Below are positions 8,870 to 19,566 of a DNA stretch of 64,000 nt, piece after piece. The DNA comes from Lactarius indigo (Eukaryota; Basidiomycota; Agaricomycetes; Russulales; Russulaceae). The notes under the pieces were generated by a model. That model searched no databases and was not told the DNA's origin. It saw only the letters and a program-made list of their open reading frames with translations. The first letter of the stretch is position 1. Every line of letters starts with the position of its first letter. Made by a program: the position numbers and the translations under genes. The stretch spans positions 1,054,001 to 1,118,000 of the forward strand of contig JAFKAC010000014.1 in the NCBI GenBank assembly GCA_025766275.1, in the 5' to 3' direction.

Positions 8870-11443
8870 GTTTTCCTGATCTGAGCATACGTCCAGCCGT
8901 CGTTCGGGATTAGACGGCCGGTTTTCAGTGGGTTTACAAGTGCTGCAGAGAATTTGAGAATGGTGCGGAACGGGACAGTGCCCGCAATGCGGTAAACGAA
9001 GTTGTTGGAGGACTGGTGTAGGGACCATCTTCCGTCTAAGAGGACGATGGGGGACGCGGTCAGGCGTTCAATCTCGGAGCGAGCCGTGTTCACGATGACG
9101 GAGGGGGGGGTGTTACGAATAGTGTTCTTGAGCTGGGTGTCCTGGAGCCCTTGACCTCGGATTACTGTGACTTCGGTGGTGTTAGACTTCGCCCTCCTGG
9201 CAGCGGCGTCTCCTCCGCTCTTGCCGGCGTTGTTGCGTCCAGTGGAGGCGGTGATTTGGTGTGACAGGGCGGAGTTGTTGGATTGCTGTGTGACTGCTTT
9301 CTTGGTGACGATGGCAGACCAAGAGGGAGGAATCAGCGCCGTGGGTCCTGGGCGTGTGGAATGGTTGACAGGGGGGGGTTGCTGTGGGGCAGGAGGGGGA
9401 GGGTTGCTCGCAGTGGGCATGGCGGGTGCAGGGTCTTCAACTCGGGTCCGGGGACGCGGAGTCTCATCCATTGCACTGGCCGACGTACTTGCAGTATTGG
9501 CGTCAGGAGGGGCTGTCACCGCCTCCGAACGTTTAGCTGCTTTCTGACCTGCTTTGCTGATTTTGCCTGAGATGAGGTCGGTGATACGCGTGTCCTGCGC
9601 AGAGACCTGGGCCTCAAGGCGAGAGATGGTACCCATAACCATCCTCATCATCGTCATGAGCTCACTTTCCTCCGCAGGCAGAGCAGCCGGTGGAGAAGGA
9701 GCGTCCAATGACATAGAGGGGGTCGGGTCTTCTTGTGGGAGAGTGAGTTCCGTATCACGGAGAATCGCGTGCATGGAAGCCTTTACTCCGCCATTGTCCG
9801 CAAGTTTGTCGGAGAGGACGTCGAGAGGGTGGTCTTGGACCATGTGATCAGAGGTGATGAGCTGAACTCGTTCCGCGGGGGGGAGGGGGTTCTGTTCAGT
9901 GATGGCGTATGTGGGGAATAGGGTAGTTGGGACAATGGGGGTGTCGGGGAGGGGGGGGAGTTCGATGGTGATGTCAGACTGTGGTTCTTGGAGTTCATCT
10001 GTGCGGACGCGCTTGATGCGCACAGGAGTGGGCGTCACGTTGGGGTCCGTACGAAGAGGGGCGAGAGGCGGAGTGGTGGGTGCCTGCCGTTCGACGGATG
10101 TGGCCCTGGAGGAGTTGCGGGAAGAAGCGCGCGAAGATGGCAGCCAGTCTTCCTCCGCGCGTACGGGGTCGGAGTCAGGTTTGAAGGCATCTGGAGAGTT
10201 AGCAACTAGGTCGTAGCCTAGTTTCTTTGCTTCCGCCCGAAGGAGGGCAAGGTTACGGGAATTGGTGTGACGAACCTTCCACGCTTTAAGGTCCTTTCGG
10301 ACTTTATCGCGTTTGTTTCTGACATAGGCTTCGTGTTCCGCTGTGTATTGGGCTTTGAGGGAGTCGATGTCTGCATTGACTTGTTGGATTGCGGTAGTCT
10401 TGAGGCGGTCGAATTCTGTTGTCTTGAAGGCTGTTACTTCTGTCTGGATGTGTGTGAGTACTTCGGCGTGTGCCCGGGTGAACTCGGCCGAGCGGAGGTC
10501 GGCGATCTCCCTTTCCATTGTGGTCTTCATGTCTTGAAGAAGGTCTCGCCTCATGGCATCAATTTGTACTTGGCAGTCTGTGCGGACTAGTTCTTCGATT
10601 TGGGCGACGTTGATTTCTTGTTCGGGAGTGACCGATTTGGCGCGTGACTTCTTCTTGGGATCCGTCTTAATGAAGCACGCGTCGGGGGAGGAGAAGTTGT
10701 TGGAGGCTATCCAGCGTTGCATGACTTCCTTGAACTCTTCGCGGTAGATGTCCCGCCAGGTGTCCAGGTCGTTAAGAGCTTCTGCGTTGAGAGAGTTGAA
10801 GATGGACTCTTTTACTCTGCTACGGATCTCAGACATCTCTTGATCATTGTGTGAGATATCTTGGTGTGTGGTTTGTTCACGGCTGGCCATGTGATTGGCG
10901 ACGCGCTGTAGGGTGTTAGTCTGTTTCTCAATGAGGGAATTGAAGAATTCTTCCGGGGAAGAGTGGAGAGGGTTGGTGCGTTTAGAGTCATAATAGCCCG
11001 CTAGCTGTAGAGCCATGGACCGAATTGCGCCTCCTTCAGAGAGCGGTTTAGGAATGTCCGGGCTAACGACAAAAGAGTCGATAGACCAATTGAGGGATTT
11101 GTTACCATTAATAGCTCGATTGGGGGAGCGTAAGTGACCTCTAATGATAGCCGCTAGGGTGGCCATGACTAGGCGGTGCCAGGCTTGAGGCGTGAGGATG
11201 GAGACGGAGGTCTCACCTTCCTTAAAGGCAGTGCCGGTGTCTAGAGCCTGTAAGGTGAGTAGTGCAGCAGTTTGGAGGTTTTCTTGTCTGAACGAGAAAT
11301 CGTTATCAAATCGGAATTGGAGTGGGCCAGTGAGGTAATATTGGGAGAAGCCCATGACTACGTCATTGATTTCTCGGGTAAATTCTTCTTTGAGCGTCTG
11401 ATCATTCGCTTCGAAGCCCACGATTTCATCTTCGTGGTTCGAC
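8870..11443 (-). pseudogene. LINE (non-LTR retrotransposon) ORF1 fragment, both ends missing
   Basis: A minus-strand frame is open for about 880 codons (11466 to 8809). It has an N-terminal helical part, a coiled-coil-like middle (about residues 290-400), a Pro/Ser-rich linker with PPSWSAIV, and a conserved tail. In that tail, blocks such as TEVTVIRGQGLQDTQLKN and SNNFVYRIAGTVPFRTILKF followed by GRLIPNDGWTYAQ are what I associate with the gag-like ORF1 of Agaricomycete Tad1/jockey-type LINEs. The following zinc-knuckle part and ORF2 (endonuclease/RT) are absent: similarity stops near 8870 after GWTYAQIRK. At the other end, the first codons (about 11444-11466) come from the neighbouring DUF6534 gene copy, so that frame start is chimeric and has no ATG. 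Long plus-strand frames over 9167-10747 are antisense shadows. Confidence 0.75.
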
Positions 11444-13130
11444 ACGCCATGGTATGCCGCCCCCAAAATACTGTTCAGCTGAAATTCTCATGTGGCTTCT
11501 AGGAGTCAAGCCGTGCGTCTGCCGTGACACTGACTCGTCCGGAGACTTACAAATGCAAATATCTTTCATAAAGGCGATAGCTCTATCTAGCAGTGCGCTA
11601 TTCTTTTGTGACCGACTTTTGTTCGCGATTCTCATGCATATGTGACCAGTTGTTCTTGAGGTTTCTGTACAGCAGTACGTCTGCATGGGGAGTTCATGGT
11701 GCAAACATCCACTGAAAGGGCGTAGCTTCTACGCGTATAGGATCTATTGCCGTGAGATCACTGGCGTTTTTCATTGGTGTGAAACTTACTATAGTCCAGT
11801 GGGCTGGCGTTCTCTATACCTGCCGGCAGTGATTGTACGTATTCGAAATTTGTTTGGAGCTGGCGCTCACTCACATGAGTAGTCCATCATCTCATTGACA
11901 GAATTCGGTGAGTCCCTCCGCTCCGCAGTAGCATACCTCCGAGTCGAAACTTTCGCCTAATTCTCGACCGACTTTTGCGAGGTATTGGAATTGGTATGTT
12001 TCTCCTTTATTTGTGGGTTGCTGAGGCTTATCATCGTCATCAGTTTACGGTACAAAAATGTCAGTCGTAGTTGGACATGTTCTTCTCCTTTTCTCATGGC
12101 TTCTGTATATAGCCTGACGCACCCACACGAGCGGAGCCCCTTTCAGGCACGTACGTTCCTTGTCTGTTGATAGTCTCTAATTGTCGTTCATATCAGGGGT
12201 TTTTCCTTGGTACATTGTCTTTAAAGGTCCTCTGCGACGTCCTCATCACTGTTGGAATGGTTTATACGCTCTTGAGTAACCGTACTCGAGTTCGGAGGTA
12301 CGTTCGCACCAGAACATCGCAAAAATATCATCACTCTTTTTACACTGGCTCTCTCACCAGAACCAACAGCGTGTTAAACCTTCTAGCGATTTATGCTATC
12401 AATTGTGGCACACTTCACCTGTGAGTCAGTACGCCGATGGACGTCGACGTTTCTGACAGTTGTGTTCTGCAGAATGTTTGTTATCTCTTGCGTCATTTTG
12501 GTACCGTTCCCTTTCACTTCCTGTGTCCAATTGTTAAATATTGACTCCCCTGAACGAAGTTTGCAAAGTCTCCATATACGCTCAAATACACGCCGTCCCT
12601 CTTCATCATGATTCGACTCTCTCTTTGCGCGTTCATGGCTATGTGGGTCTTGTTAACCCTTTGCGACCTTCCTGGACTCCTGACATTCTATCCCAGCCTC
12701 AACTCGCGAGATAACCTCCGAGACACACTCGACGGTCCAGGAGGTGTTGTATCCACGTTTACCAGCTCAAGGCACGCACGCATACCAATTCCGTGGCTAC
12801 GCAGAACATGACGGAGGCAAGTATTACGGCTGCCCCGAAGGGTGCTCCACCAGTTTTGGTTTCCTCCGACACATAGCTCTCAGAAGTGTTATAGATTTCG
12901 ACAGAGAAAAGTACCCGGTACCTCCTTTAGCCGAGGTCGTGACGGTATGGGCAGGTCGATATCTCAAAACCATCAGGCCTCTCCCCATTTCTTGCGTGTA
13001 GGTTACTTACCGTCGCTTCTGTTGCCTGGTTCGACTACTACTATACATTTAATATTGCCAAAACTTACTTTTTTTAACGACTACACTGATGGCTTGGCGA
13101 AGAGTGCGCAGTTCGTCACACGATCTTTGA
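11444..13130 (+). pseudogene. DUF6534-like membrane protein, copy A, 5' exons missing
   Basis: Collinear at high nucleotide similarity with 20000-21640 (copy C) and with 15810-17480 (copy B), but it starts abruptly at 11444 where the LINE fragment begins. Recognisable blocks are SFYAYRIY (about 11725), LPAVIVRIRNLFGAGAH (about 11820), LKVLCDVLITVGMVYTLLSNRTRVRR (about 12210-12300), RTNSVLNLLAIYAINC (about 12360), ISCVILVPF (about 12485) and LNSRDNLRDT (about 12690). These match the later transmembrane segments of the seven-helix DUF6534 family. The first two helices are absent in this copy, so it cannot make a full protein unless they lie elsewhere. Confidence 0.6.
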
Positions 13131-13172
13131 GAGTCACTGCCTTGCTCTCCTTGTTGCTCTCAGTTTTGGGTT

Positions 13173-13453
13173 CAGTATACCGCCGGGAGGAAAGGGGACT
13201 GGCGGATGCCAGTGGTGCAGGGAAGTGTACTAGTTCTTGCGTATATTGATAGGAAGTGGGGAGAAAACTGGCGGACTGTATAGAAAACGGGCAGAAGCAC
13301 GAAGTGGATCGGGGATAAAGGGTTTCCGGGGTTTGCGTTTCCGAGGCGAGGTCGCGACGTGCGGCTGGACTGGGCGTAGCGGACGGGCGAAATTAAAGTG
13401 TTCTGGTTCCTTGAGCTTGGCACTAAAAGCGGAACAAGGAGGTGCAGCCTCGT
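13173..13453. repeat. ~280-bp insertion in copy A absent from copy C
   Basis: Copy C reads ctttgggttcgttcactcaaag at about 21710-21730, while copy A has about 280 bp between ttttgggttc (ending 13172) and gttcactcaaag (starting near 13454). The 4-bp gttc is present at both edges, as expected for a target duplication. GC-rich, no coding frame. It could be a short non-autonomous element. Confidence 0.5.
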
Positions 13454-13654
13454 CCGTTCACTCAAAGACTACGCTCTACACCTTCTTCGCGACTGACCAC
13501 TCGGCGACAAGTATTTAATACTCCTAACTGGTGCTTAATTGCGTGCGTGCATTACTGTGATGGAGAAAATATAGCGTTATACCTGTCCTTGGGGTCATAT
13601 AAACTATAATCAGTGGGAAAAAATGAGCAAACACCATGTGAACAGTAGATGCAC

Positions 13655-14420
13655 TCTTTTGCGTTTCGCTAGCACTTTCGCGACAGCAGCCTTGATGACA
13701 CCAGCAGCGCACTCGCACTCCTCTCACGACAGTACCACAGACACAACCAGTCGAATGCTCGGCCGCGCCTCCATCAGTTCCTACCCGCGCAGCCTGCGAG
13801 CGCACGTGGTCCACACGCCCTGCGCAAGCGCCTTGTCCACAATATCCCTGCGACAGACGTTCCTCGCCCACGGCATCGAACGAAGGAGCCTCGCCTGGCG
13901 TAGGGATTGCAAGGTTCGGTGGTTTCGCAGACACAGATGCAGCGGTGTGCGGAAGAACGCAGGTGGATGTGGATGACCGGCGAGGCGGCATGCGAGGAGA
14001 TCGTGATGATATCGACACAGCCAAGAATTGCCCGTATTGCGCTGCAGCGTGCTCAGGATCGACGGCGTGTTTTGTAAGATGTTGATTCCCTCTGAGGCGG
14101 AGACCGCGAGGAGTGCCGCGGCCGCTGCAGAAAAGACGAAGGATGTGTCATTGATGCGCTGATGATCCACGACGATACGTGAGCCTGCGCAGAAACCCCC
14201 TGATGAGTAGATTCGTTGGCGACCTGACAATCGTGTCCGAGTCGATTTGCGTGACCTGTGCGGTTGAGTTGAGCCAACACACGATAAAAACAAAGACACG
14301 TGCGGGGATACACTTTGGTGTGTCTAGACCATCGAATCCGAGAAGCGTGCAGGAAGTTGAGGAAATAAGGACTTCTGCCAGTGTTAGGTTAGAGCCTTCG
14401 GCGGGTGGAGATGACAAAAC
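13655..14420 (-). pseudogene. LCB1: LCB1 copy A, decayed C-terminal part
   Basis: Similar to the C-terminal exon of the intact LCB1 at 21914-22528. Recognisable stretches are [59 protein letters not shown] and a terminal [11 protein letters not shown], but these fall in different frames and are separated by stops. The original stop codon is also lost. The upstream exons are reduced to traces (for example CWLNSTAQVTQIDSDTIV near 14270). It is the convergent partner of DUF6534 copy A, as in copies B and C. Confidence 0.7.
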
Positions 14421-14424
14421 GATC

Positions 14425-15373
14425 GCGCCAGACTGTGAGACACTATAGAAACCATGCTGTCAGTGCGTTAAAAACTGAACGATTCCACGGACCACGGAGT
14501 CACTCAGCCCCGATGAAGGGACGAGTTTAGGTCAGGCCAATACAAAGAGAAGGAGAATGCGGTACGAAAGGAAAAGGACGGCAAACATGAGAGTGATTGA
14601 CAGAAAACGTCCAAGGACGGGAATCAGTATTGTAGACTAGTATCGCTGCTGTTGCCATATAAGCTGAAAAGTTGTTTGCGTGAAATAATCTGTGACCCAT
14701 GTGATGCTTGATGAAGAAACGGGCAGCATAGTATAACTTACATCTGGGATGAATAATACCGTGACTCCGTGAATACTCCGTGGATGAGCAAATGTATTTG
14801 TCTTGGTATTTGTTCTCGTTCTTCCGAGATTTGAAATTAGATTTAGTTACGTTTGTGATCGACACGTGCCGTAACTTGAACTTGAAGATGTGAAGCCCTC
14901 TGAGTCAATTTCGGGCTTATCTGAAGTTCGTCCGAGTCCACAAAAAATTGTCTCTTCTTTCTCATATATCGTGTACGTGGCTCTGATCAAGGGCTGTGCC
15001 GGTCTGTTTGACAGGCTGGGGACACACTCCAGGTCCCCTGTCATGCATGAATTCAAGATTTCCACATGCGGCACGACCACTGGCCTGGGATGATCCTAGC
15101 TAGGAACCAGCGGAAAATCGTCGGTCGTGAAGTGCTTCTATGCGTGGTACGCTCCTGATGAACTTGAAACCAGCTGATGGTGTCTGAGTCATCTTTTGGC
15201 TATCTGTCATCGCCGTCCAATCCCTGTTCCGATACGTGCAAGTGCCATGACTTATGCCATGACAGAAGTATTTATCAACGGCGTTGGGAGTGGGTAATAG
15301 ATCGCTTCCATCGGCCGCCATTCTCTCCCTTCCATCGCCCTTTTTTCCATCTACCATAGTACCAACCACTGGG
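14425..15373. other. spacer between copies A and B
   Basis: No gene recognised. The stretch 14930-15090 (ctcatatatcgtgtacgtgg onward to ccaggtcccctgtcatgca) is similar to 19150-19240 in the next spacer, so this is part of the duplicated block and probably contained the promoter side of DUF6534 and the 5' side of LCB1. Confidence 0.5.
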
Positions 15374-17480
15374 ATGCCCGCATTAATCCCTGTGGACAGC
15401 ATTCACGGAGCGTTCCTCATCGCCACGGTCCTCTCATCTATGTGTGTTTCATTGTCTATAATACACTGTTGCAGGACCTCATCGAGCCCGATCGGTCAGT
15501 ATCTATGGCGTTACCTGGTCGCAAGTCTATTCCTACTACGGCAATCACTGCTCAAGGGATCGGTGGCCTCTAAAGTCCTTTGTGAGTGTTCCCACCTGTG
15601 TACCATGCTCGGGGTAATAATGAAGTTTATGCAGGTCGCCTTTTTAATGTATGCATTGTTACATGCTTCGTTATTAAACGCATGATGTTAGTAACACCAT
15701 CTTCGACTAGGCTCGTTGACTCGGCCAACCTAGTTTTCCTTGTTTATGGAAATTATCATCTTATCATCACTAATTTTGGGGATTATGAATTCGCCAGATT
15801 CACGCCATGGTATGTGCCCCAAATGTACTACTGTTCTGGTCGGGGTGCTCATGGGGCTTCTAGGAGCCAGGCCGTGCGTCTTCCGTGACACAGAACCTGT
15901 CCCGAGACTTACAAACTCAAATATCTCTTCTAAAGGCGATAGTTCTGTCTACCGGTGCGCTAGTCTGTTGTAACAGACTCTTGTCCGCTATTCTTATGGA
16001 TATGTAACCAGTTGTTCTTGAAGTTTCTGTACAACAGTACGTTTTCTTTGAGAGTTCATCGAGAAAACCCCTACCATTACTGAAAGGGGCGTAGCTTCTA
16101 CGCGTACAGGATCTATTGTCGTGAGTTCACTGGCGTTTCTCATCTGTGTGTCAGACTTATTTTAGTCTAGTGGGTTGGCGTTCTCCGTACCTGCCAGCGG
16201 CGATCGTACGTATACACAATTTGTTCGGAGCTGGCGCTCACCCACATTAACAGTCTATCGTCTCACTGACGGAATTCGGTGAGTCCCTCCGCAGTAGCGC
16301 GCTTCAAAACTTCACCTGATTCTCAACCGACTTTGCGAGGTATTGGGATCTGTATGTTTCTCCCTTCTGTTCCTTTTATTTGTGGGCCGCTAAGCCACTA
16401 CCCTCGTCGTCAGTTTACAGTACCCAAATGTCAGCGCCATAATTGCACATGTTCCTTCCCCCCCTTTTTTTTTCTCACAAGTTGCATATAGCCTTAAAAA
16501 AGTGCACGAGTCGGAGCTGGGAAACTTTCCGGTAATCTGCTCCTCATCTGATGATGTAAGCTGCAACCTCTAATTTTCCGTTCACACCAGGGGGTTTTCC
16601 TTGCTACATTATCTTTCAAGGTCCTCTGCGACGTCCTCATCACTGTTGGAATGGTTTATACCCTCTTGGGTAACCGTTCTCGAGTCCGGAGGTACGTTCG
16701 CGTCAGAATATTGCGAAAATGCCATCACTCTGTTTACACCGGCCAACTCGCTAGAACTAATAACGTGTTGAACCTTCTCGCAATTTATACCATCAATTGC
16801 GGCATACTTCACTTGTGAGCCAGTCCGTCGATTGCCGTCGACTTTCTGACAATTGTCCTATTTTGTAGAGTCTTTGCTATCTCCTGCGTCATCTTGGTAC
16901 CCTTCTCCTTTACTTCCTGCCACGGTGTCCACTTGTCCGATACTGACTACTTGAACGAAGTTCACTAGGCTTCAATATACGCTCATATGCACACCGTCCC
17001 TCTTCATCATGGTTCGACTCTCTCTCTGCGCGTTCATGGCCATGTATGTCTTGTCATTCCTTTGCGACGTTCCTGACTCCTGACAATCTATCCCAGCCTC
17101 AACTCACGAGATAACCTTCGTGAGACGCTCGATGGACCAGGAGGTTTTGTTTTCACGTTCACTAGCTCAAGGCACACACGGGTACCAGTCCCGTGGCCAC
17201 GCCAGACATGATGGGGGCGAGCAAATACGGCTGTCCCGAAGGGTGCTCCACTAGTTTCGGTTTCTTCCGATACATAGTCTTCAGACGGTATAATATAGAA
17301 AGTACCCGGTACCTCCTGTAGCCGAGCTCGCAACGGTATGGGCAGGTAGATATATCAAACCATCGGGCCCACTACGTAGATCTATTTAGTGCGTGCACTT
17401 GACGTGTTTCTGTTGTCTAGTTGGGCTACTATACTTTCAACATTGCCGAAGCTTTGCTTTTCTTGACTACGCTGATGACT
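15374..17480 (+). CDS. DUF6534-like membrane protein, copy B, possibly decayed
   Basis: Start exon MPALIPVDSIHGAFLIATVLSS at 15374, then YGVTWSQVYSYYGNHCSRDRWPLKSF (about 15502-15580), then the very short exon VAFL joined to LVDSANLVFLVYGNYHLIITNFGDYEF (about 15711-15800). Later blocks are SFYAYRIY, LPAAIVRIHNLFGAGAH, SFKVLCDVLITVGMVYTLLGNRSRVRR and RTNNVLNLLAIYTINC. These follow the order of helices in DUF6534-type seven-transmembrane proteins of Agaricomycetes, whose function is unknown. Relative to copies A and C, one base is missing near 17073, just before the LNSRDN block (here tatcccagcctcaactcacg), which may shift the frame. Exons are many and short, so I give only the outer limits. 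Confidence 0.5.
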
Positions 17481-17758
17481 TGACGAAGAGAGATATTTCT
17501 GCGCAGTTTTGTGCTCAGATGGAAAATGAGATCACTCTCTAATGCGCTCTCCTCCCCGCTCACCATATGAACGAGTCAAACCATTCATAAGAGTTCAGTT
17601 GGGTGAGAGGTAAGTGGCGTATGCATTACTGTGATAGAGATACTGTAGCGTTCTACCTGTGCCTGAGGTAACATGAGCCGTAAACAATGGGAGAAATTAG
17701 GGAAAAAGCACGATGAGAGAATCCGGATCAGCGCACGAGGGTAGAAGCTAACACACTC

Positions 17759-18965
17759 ACTTACGTTTCGCGAGTACTTTCGCGACGGCTGCCTTAATGA
17801 CACCTGCAGCCCGCTCACACTCCTTGCGTGACAGCCCCGCCGTCATGCCCAATCTCGTGTTCGGCCTCGCCTCAAATGGCTCCTGTCCATACAGCCTGCG
17901 TGCGCATGCGGTCCGCACGCCCTGCACAAGCGCCTCGTCCACGAGATCCTGCAACAGGCGCTGCTCATCCACGATATCGAATGACGGCGCCTCGCCCGGC
18001 GCAGGGGTAGCAGGGTTCGGCGGCTTCGCAGACACAGATGCGGGTGCGAGTGTGGAAGAAGAGCGCAGGTAGATGTAGATGAGCGGCGAGGTGGAGTGCG
18101 AGGGGATCGTGATGGCTTCGACTCGGTCAAGAAGGCCAGGATTGCCCGCACGTTCTCCTGAAGCGTACCCAGGATCGAGGGCGCGTTTCGCAAGATGATG
18201 GTCCTCTCAGAAGCGGAGACCGCCAGTACCAAGGCCAGGACCGCTGGGACTGCGGCGGAGAAGACGGAGGATGTGCCGTTGGTGCATTGGCAATACACGA
18301 AGCGCAGAAAACCCCGACGAATTGAGACCGTTGGCGACCGATCCAACGATTATGGTCACATCGATTTGGGTGGCCTGTGCAGTTGAGTTGAGCCAACATA
18401 CGACAGGGTGGAACAAGGAGGCACATACGGTGACGTTTTAGAGTTCTATGAGACTGCGTCGGGTTCGCCCCACTGTGCCAAAGGAGATGCTCCCGTCGGG
18501 AATGGAAAGGTACTTGTACTTGTGTCGATCTAATCATGAGGTCAGAGCGTGATTGCACTGTCTCCGAGCACGCACAACTTAAAAATAGGAGTTTTTGTAC
18601 TGCGCCATCCTTCCCAAAGATCCCCTCGGTGACAATGAATCGTTAATTGAGAGGTCCGCGACATTTGTGACGTTCACTTTCGATGCTCAGGAGCACGTCT
18701 TCGAGGCATTATGATCGAACCAGCGGACCGTAAAGCGCGAAATTTGCAGGCCCTCGAGAAACCCTGAGAGTAGAGAATCGAAGCTCCTGTACCGATAAAG
18801 TCCGCTGTGTCGCACTCAAGGCCCATGTGGAAATCTGCACATCGAAGCCGTTTGTCACAGCAAAGGAACATCGACAACAGAGGCACACCAATAGTACTTT
18901 AAAATCCAGGAGGGCCACAAATACCAGCACCATATTTGCGGGGGGTCTCTATCGCACGCATTTTG
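17759..18965 (-). pseudogene. LCB1: LCB1 copy B, decayed
   Basis: Traces of LCB1 exons 2 to 5 occur in the correct order on the minus strand: GPPG/LRKYG remnants at 18900-18960, ADFIGTGASILYSQGFS (about 18800), [11 protein letters not shown] (about 18470), [13 protein letters not shown] and [29 protein letters not shown] (about 18140-18280), and a nearly intact tail ending [17 protein letters not shown] at about 17757. Frames change between blocks, part of exon 2 is deleted, and the loop of the non-catalytic active site is broken by stops. Non-functional copy of the gene at 21914-23741. Confidence 0.75.
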
Positions 18966-19566
18966 AGGGTTTCGTTACTAGAGACCACAGGTACTGACGC
19001 GAGATCGGATAAAGGATCGGACTGTTCTTTTGGGGGATTACCGAATCGGGATCGTGAGAATAGTATTCCATCTTTGGGTGATTGCGGATCTACGAGCGCT
19101 GCCTTGCTTTGACCCGCGGCCTAGGTTAGTGGAAAACATTTGTCTCTTCTTGCCATGGTCTATCTCGTGTACATCGCCCTGGTCAAAAGCTGTGCTAGAC
19201 TGACTCGAGAAAGACTCCAGGTTTATTATCACCCATAAACTCAGGACCTCTACACGATCACCATAACCCTAGGAACCAGCGGAAATTACCTGCCAACTTG
19301 TAAGGATTCCAGGCCTTGAAGTGCCCCCACGCGTTGTACGCTCCTGATGAAACCGGTCCAGTGGCTGATGCGATCGTTCTTATTGGCAATCATTCATCAC
19401 TTCTATTGGCTGTCCGTCACCATCTTCCAATTTGTGCAGGCGCCATGACCTGGCCCTGACAGAGGCCTTTATTAACAGCATTGCGAGTTGGGTAGTCGAC
19501 CCTTTCCACCGACCACCTTTCCCCCCATTCCATTATATTTCTTTTCCATCTACCGTAGTACCAATC
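18966..19566. other. spacer between copies B and C
   Basis: Contains short remnants of LCB1 exon 2 (18970-19020) and sequence similar to the 14930-15240 spacer, then the presumed promoter of DUF6534 copy C (Pro/Phe-codon-rich pyrimidine tracts at 19500-19560 just before the ATG at 19567). No independent gene seen. Confidence 0.5.

Noticed and set aside
9167..10747. Several plus-strand ORFs of 60-126 codons
   Set aside because: They are antisense to the LINE ORF1 frame and show no independent protein features.
13237..13518. ORFs of 93-97 codons on both strands
   Set aside because: They lie in the GC-rich insertion of copy A and have no counterpart in copies B and C.
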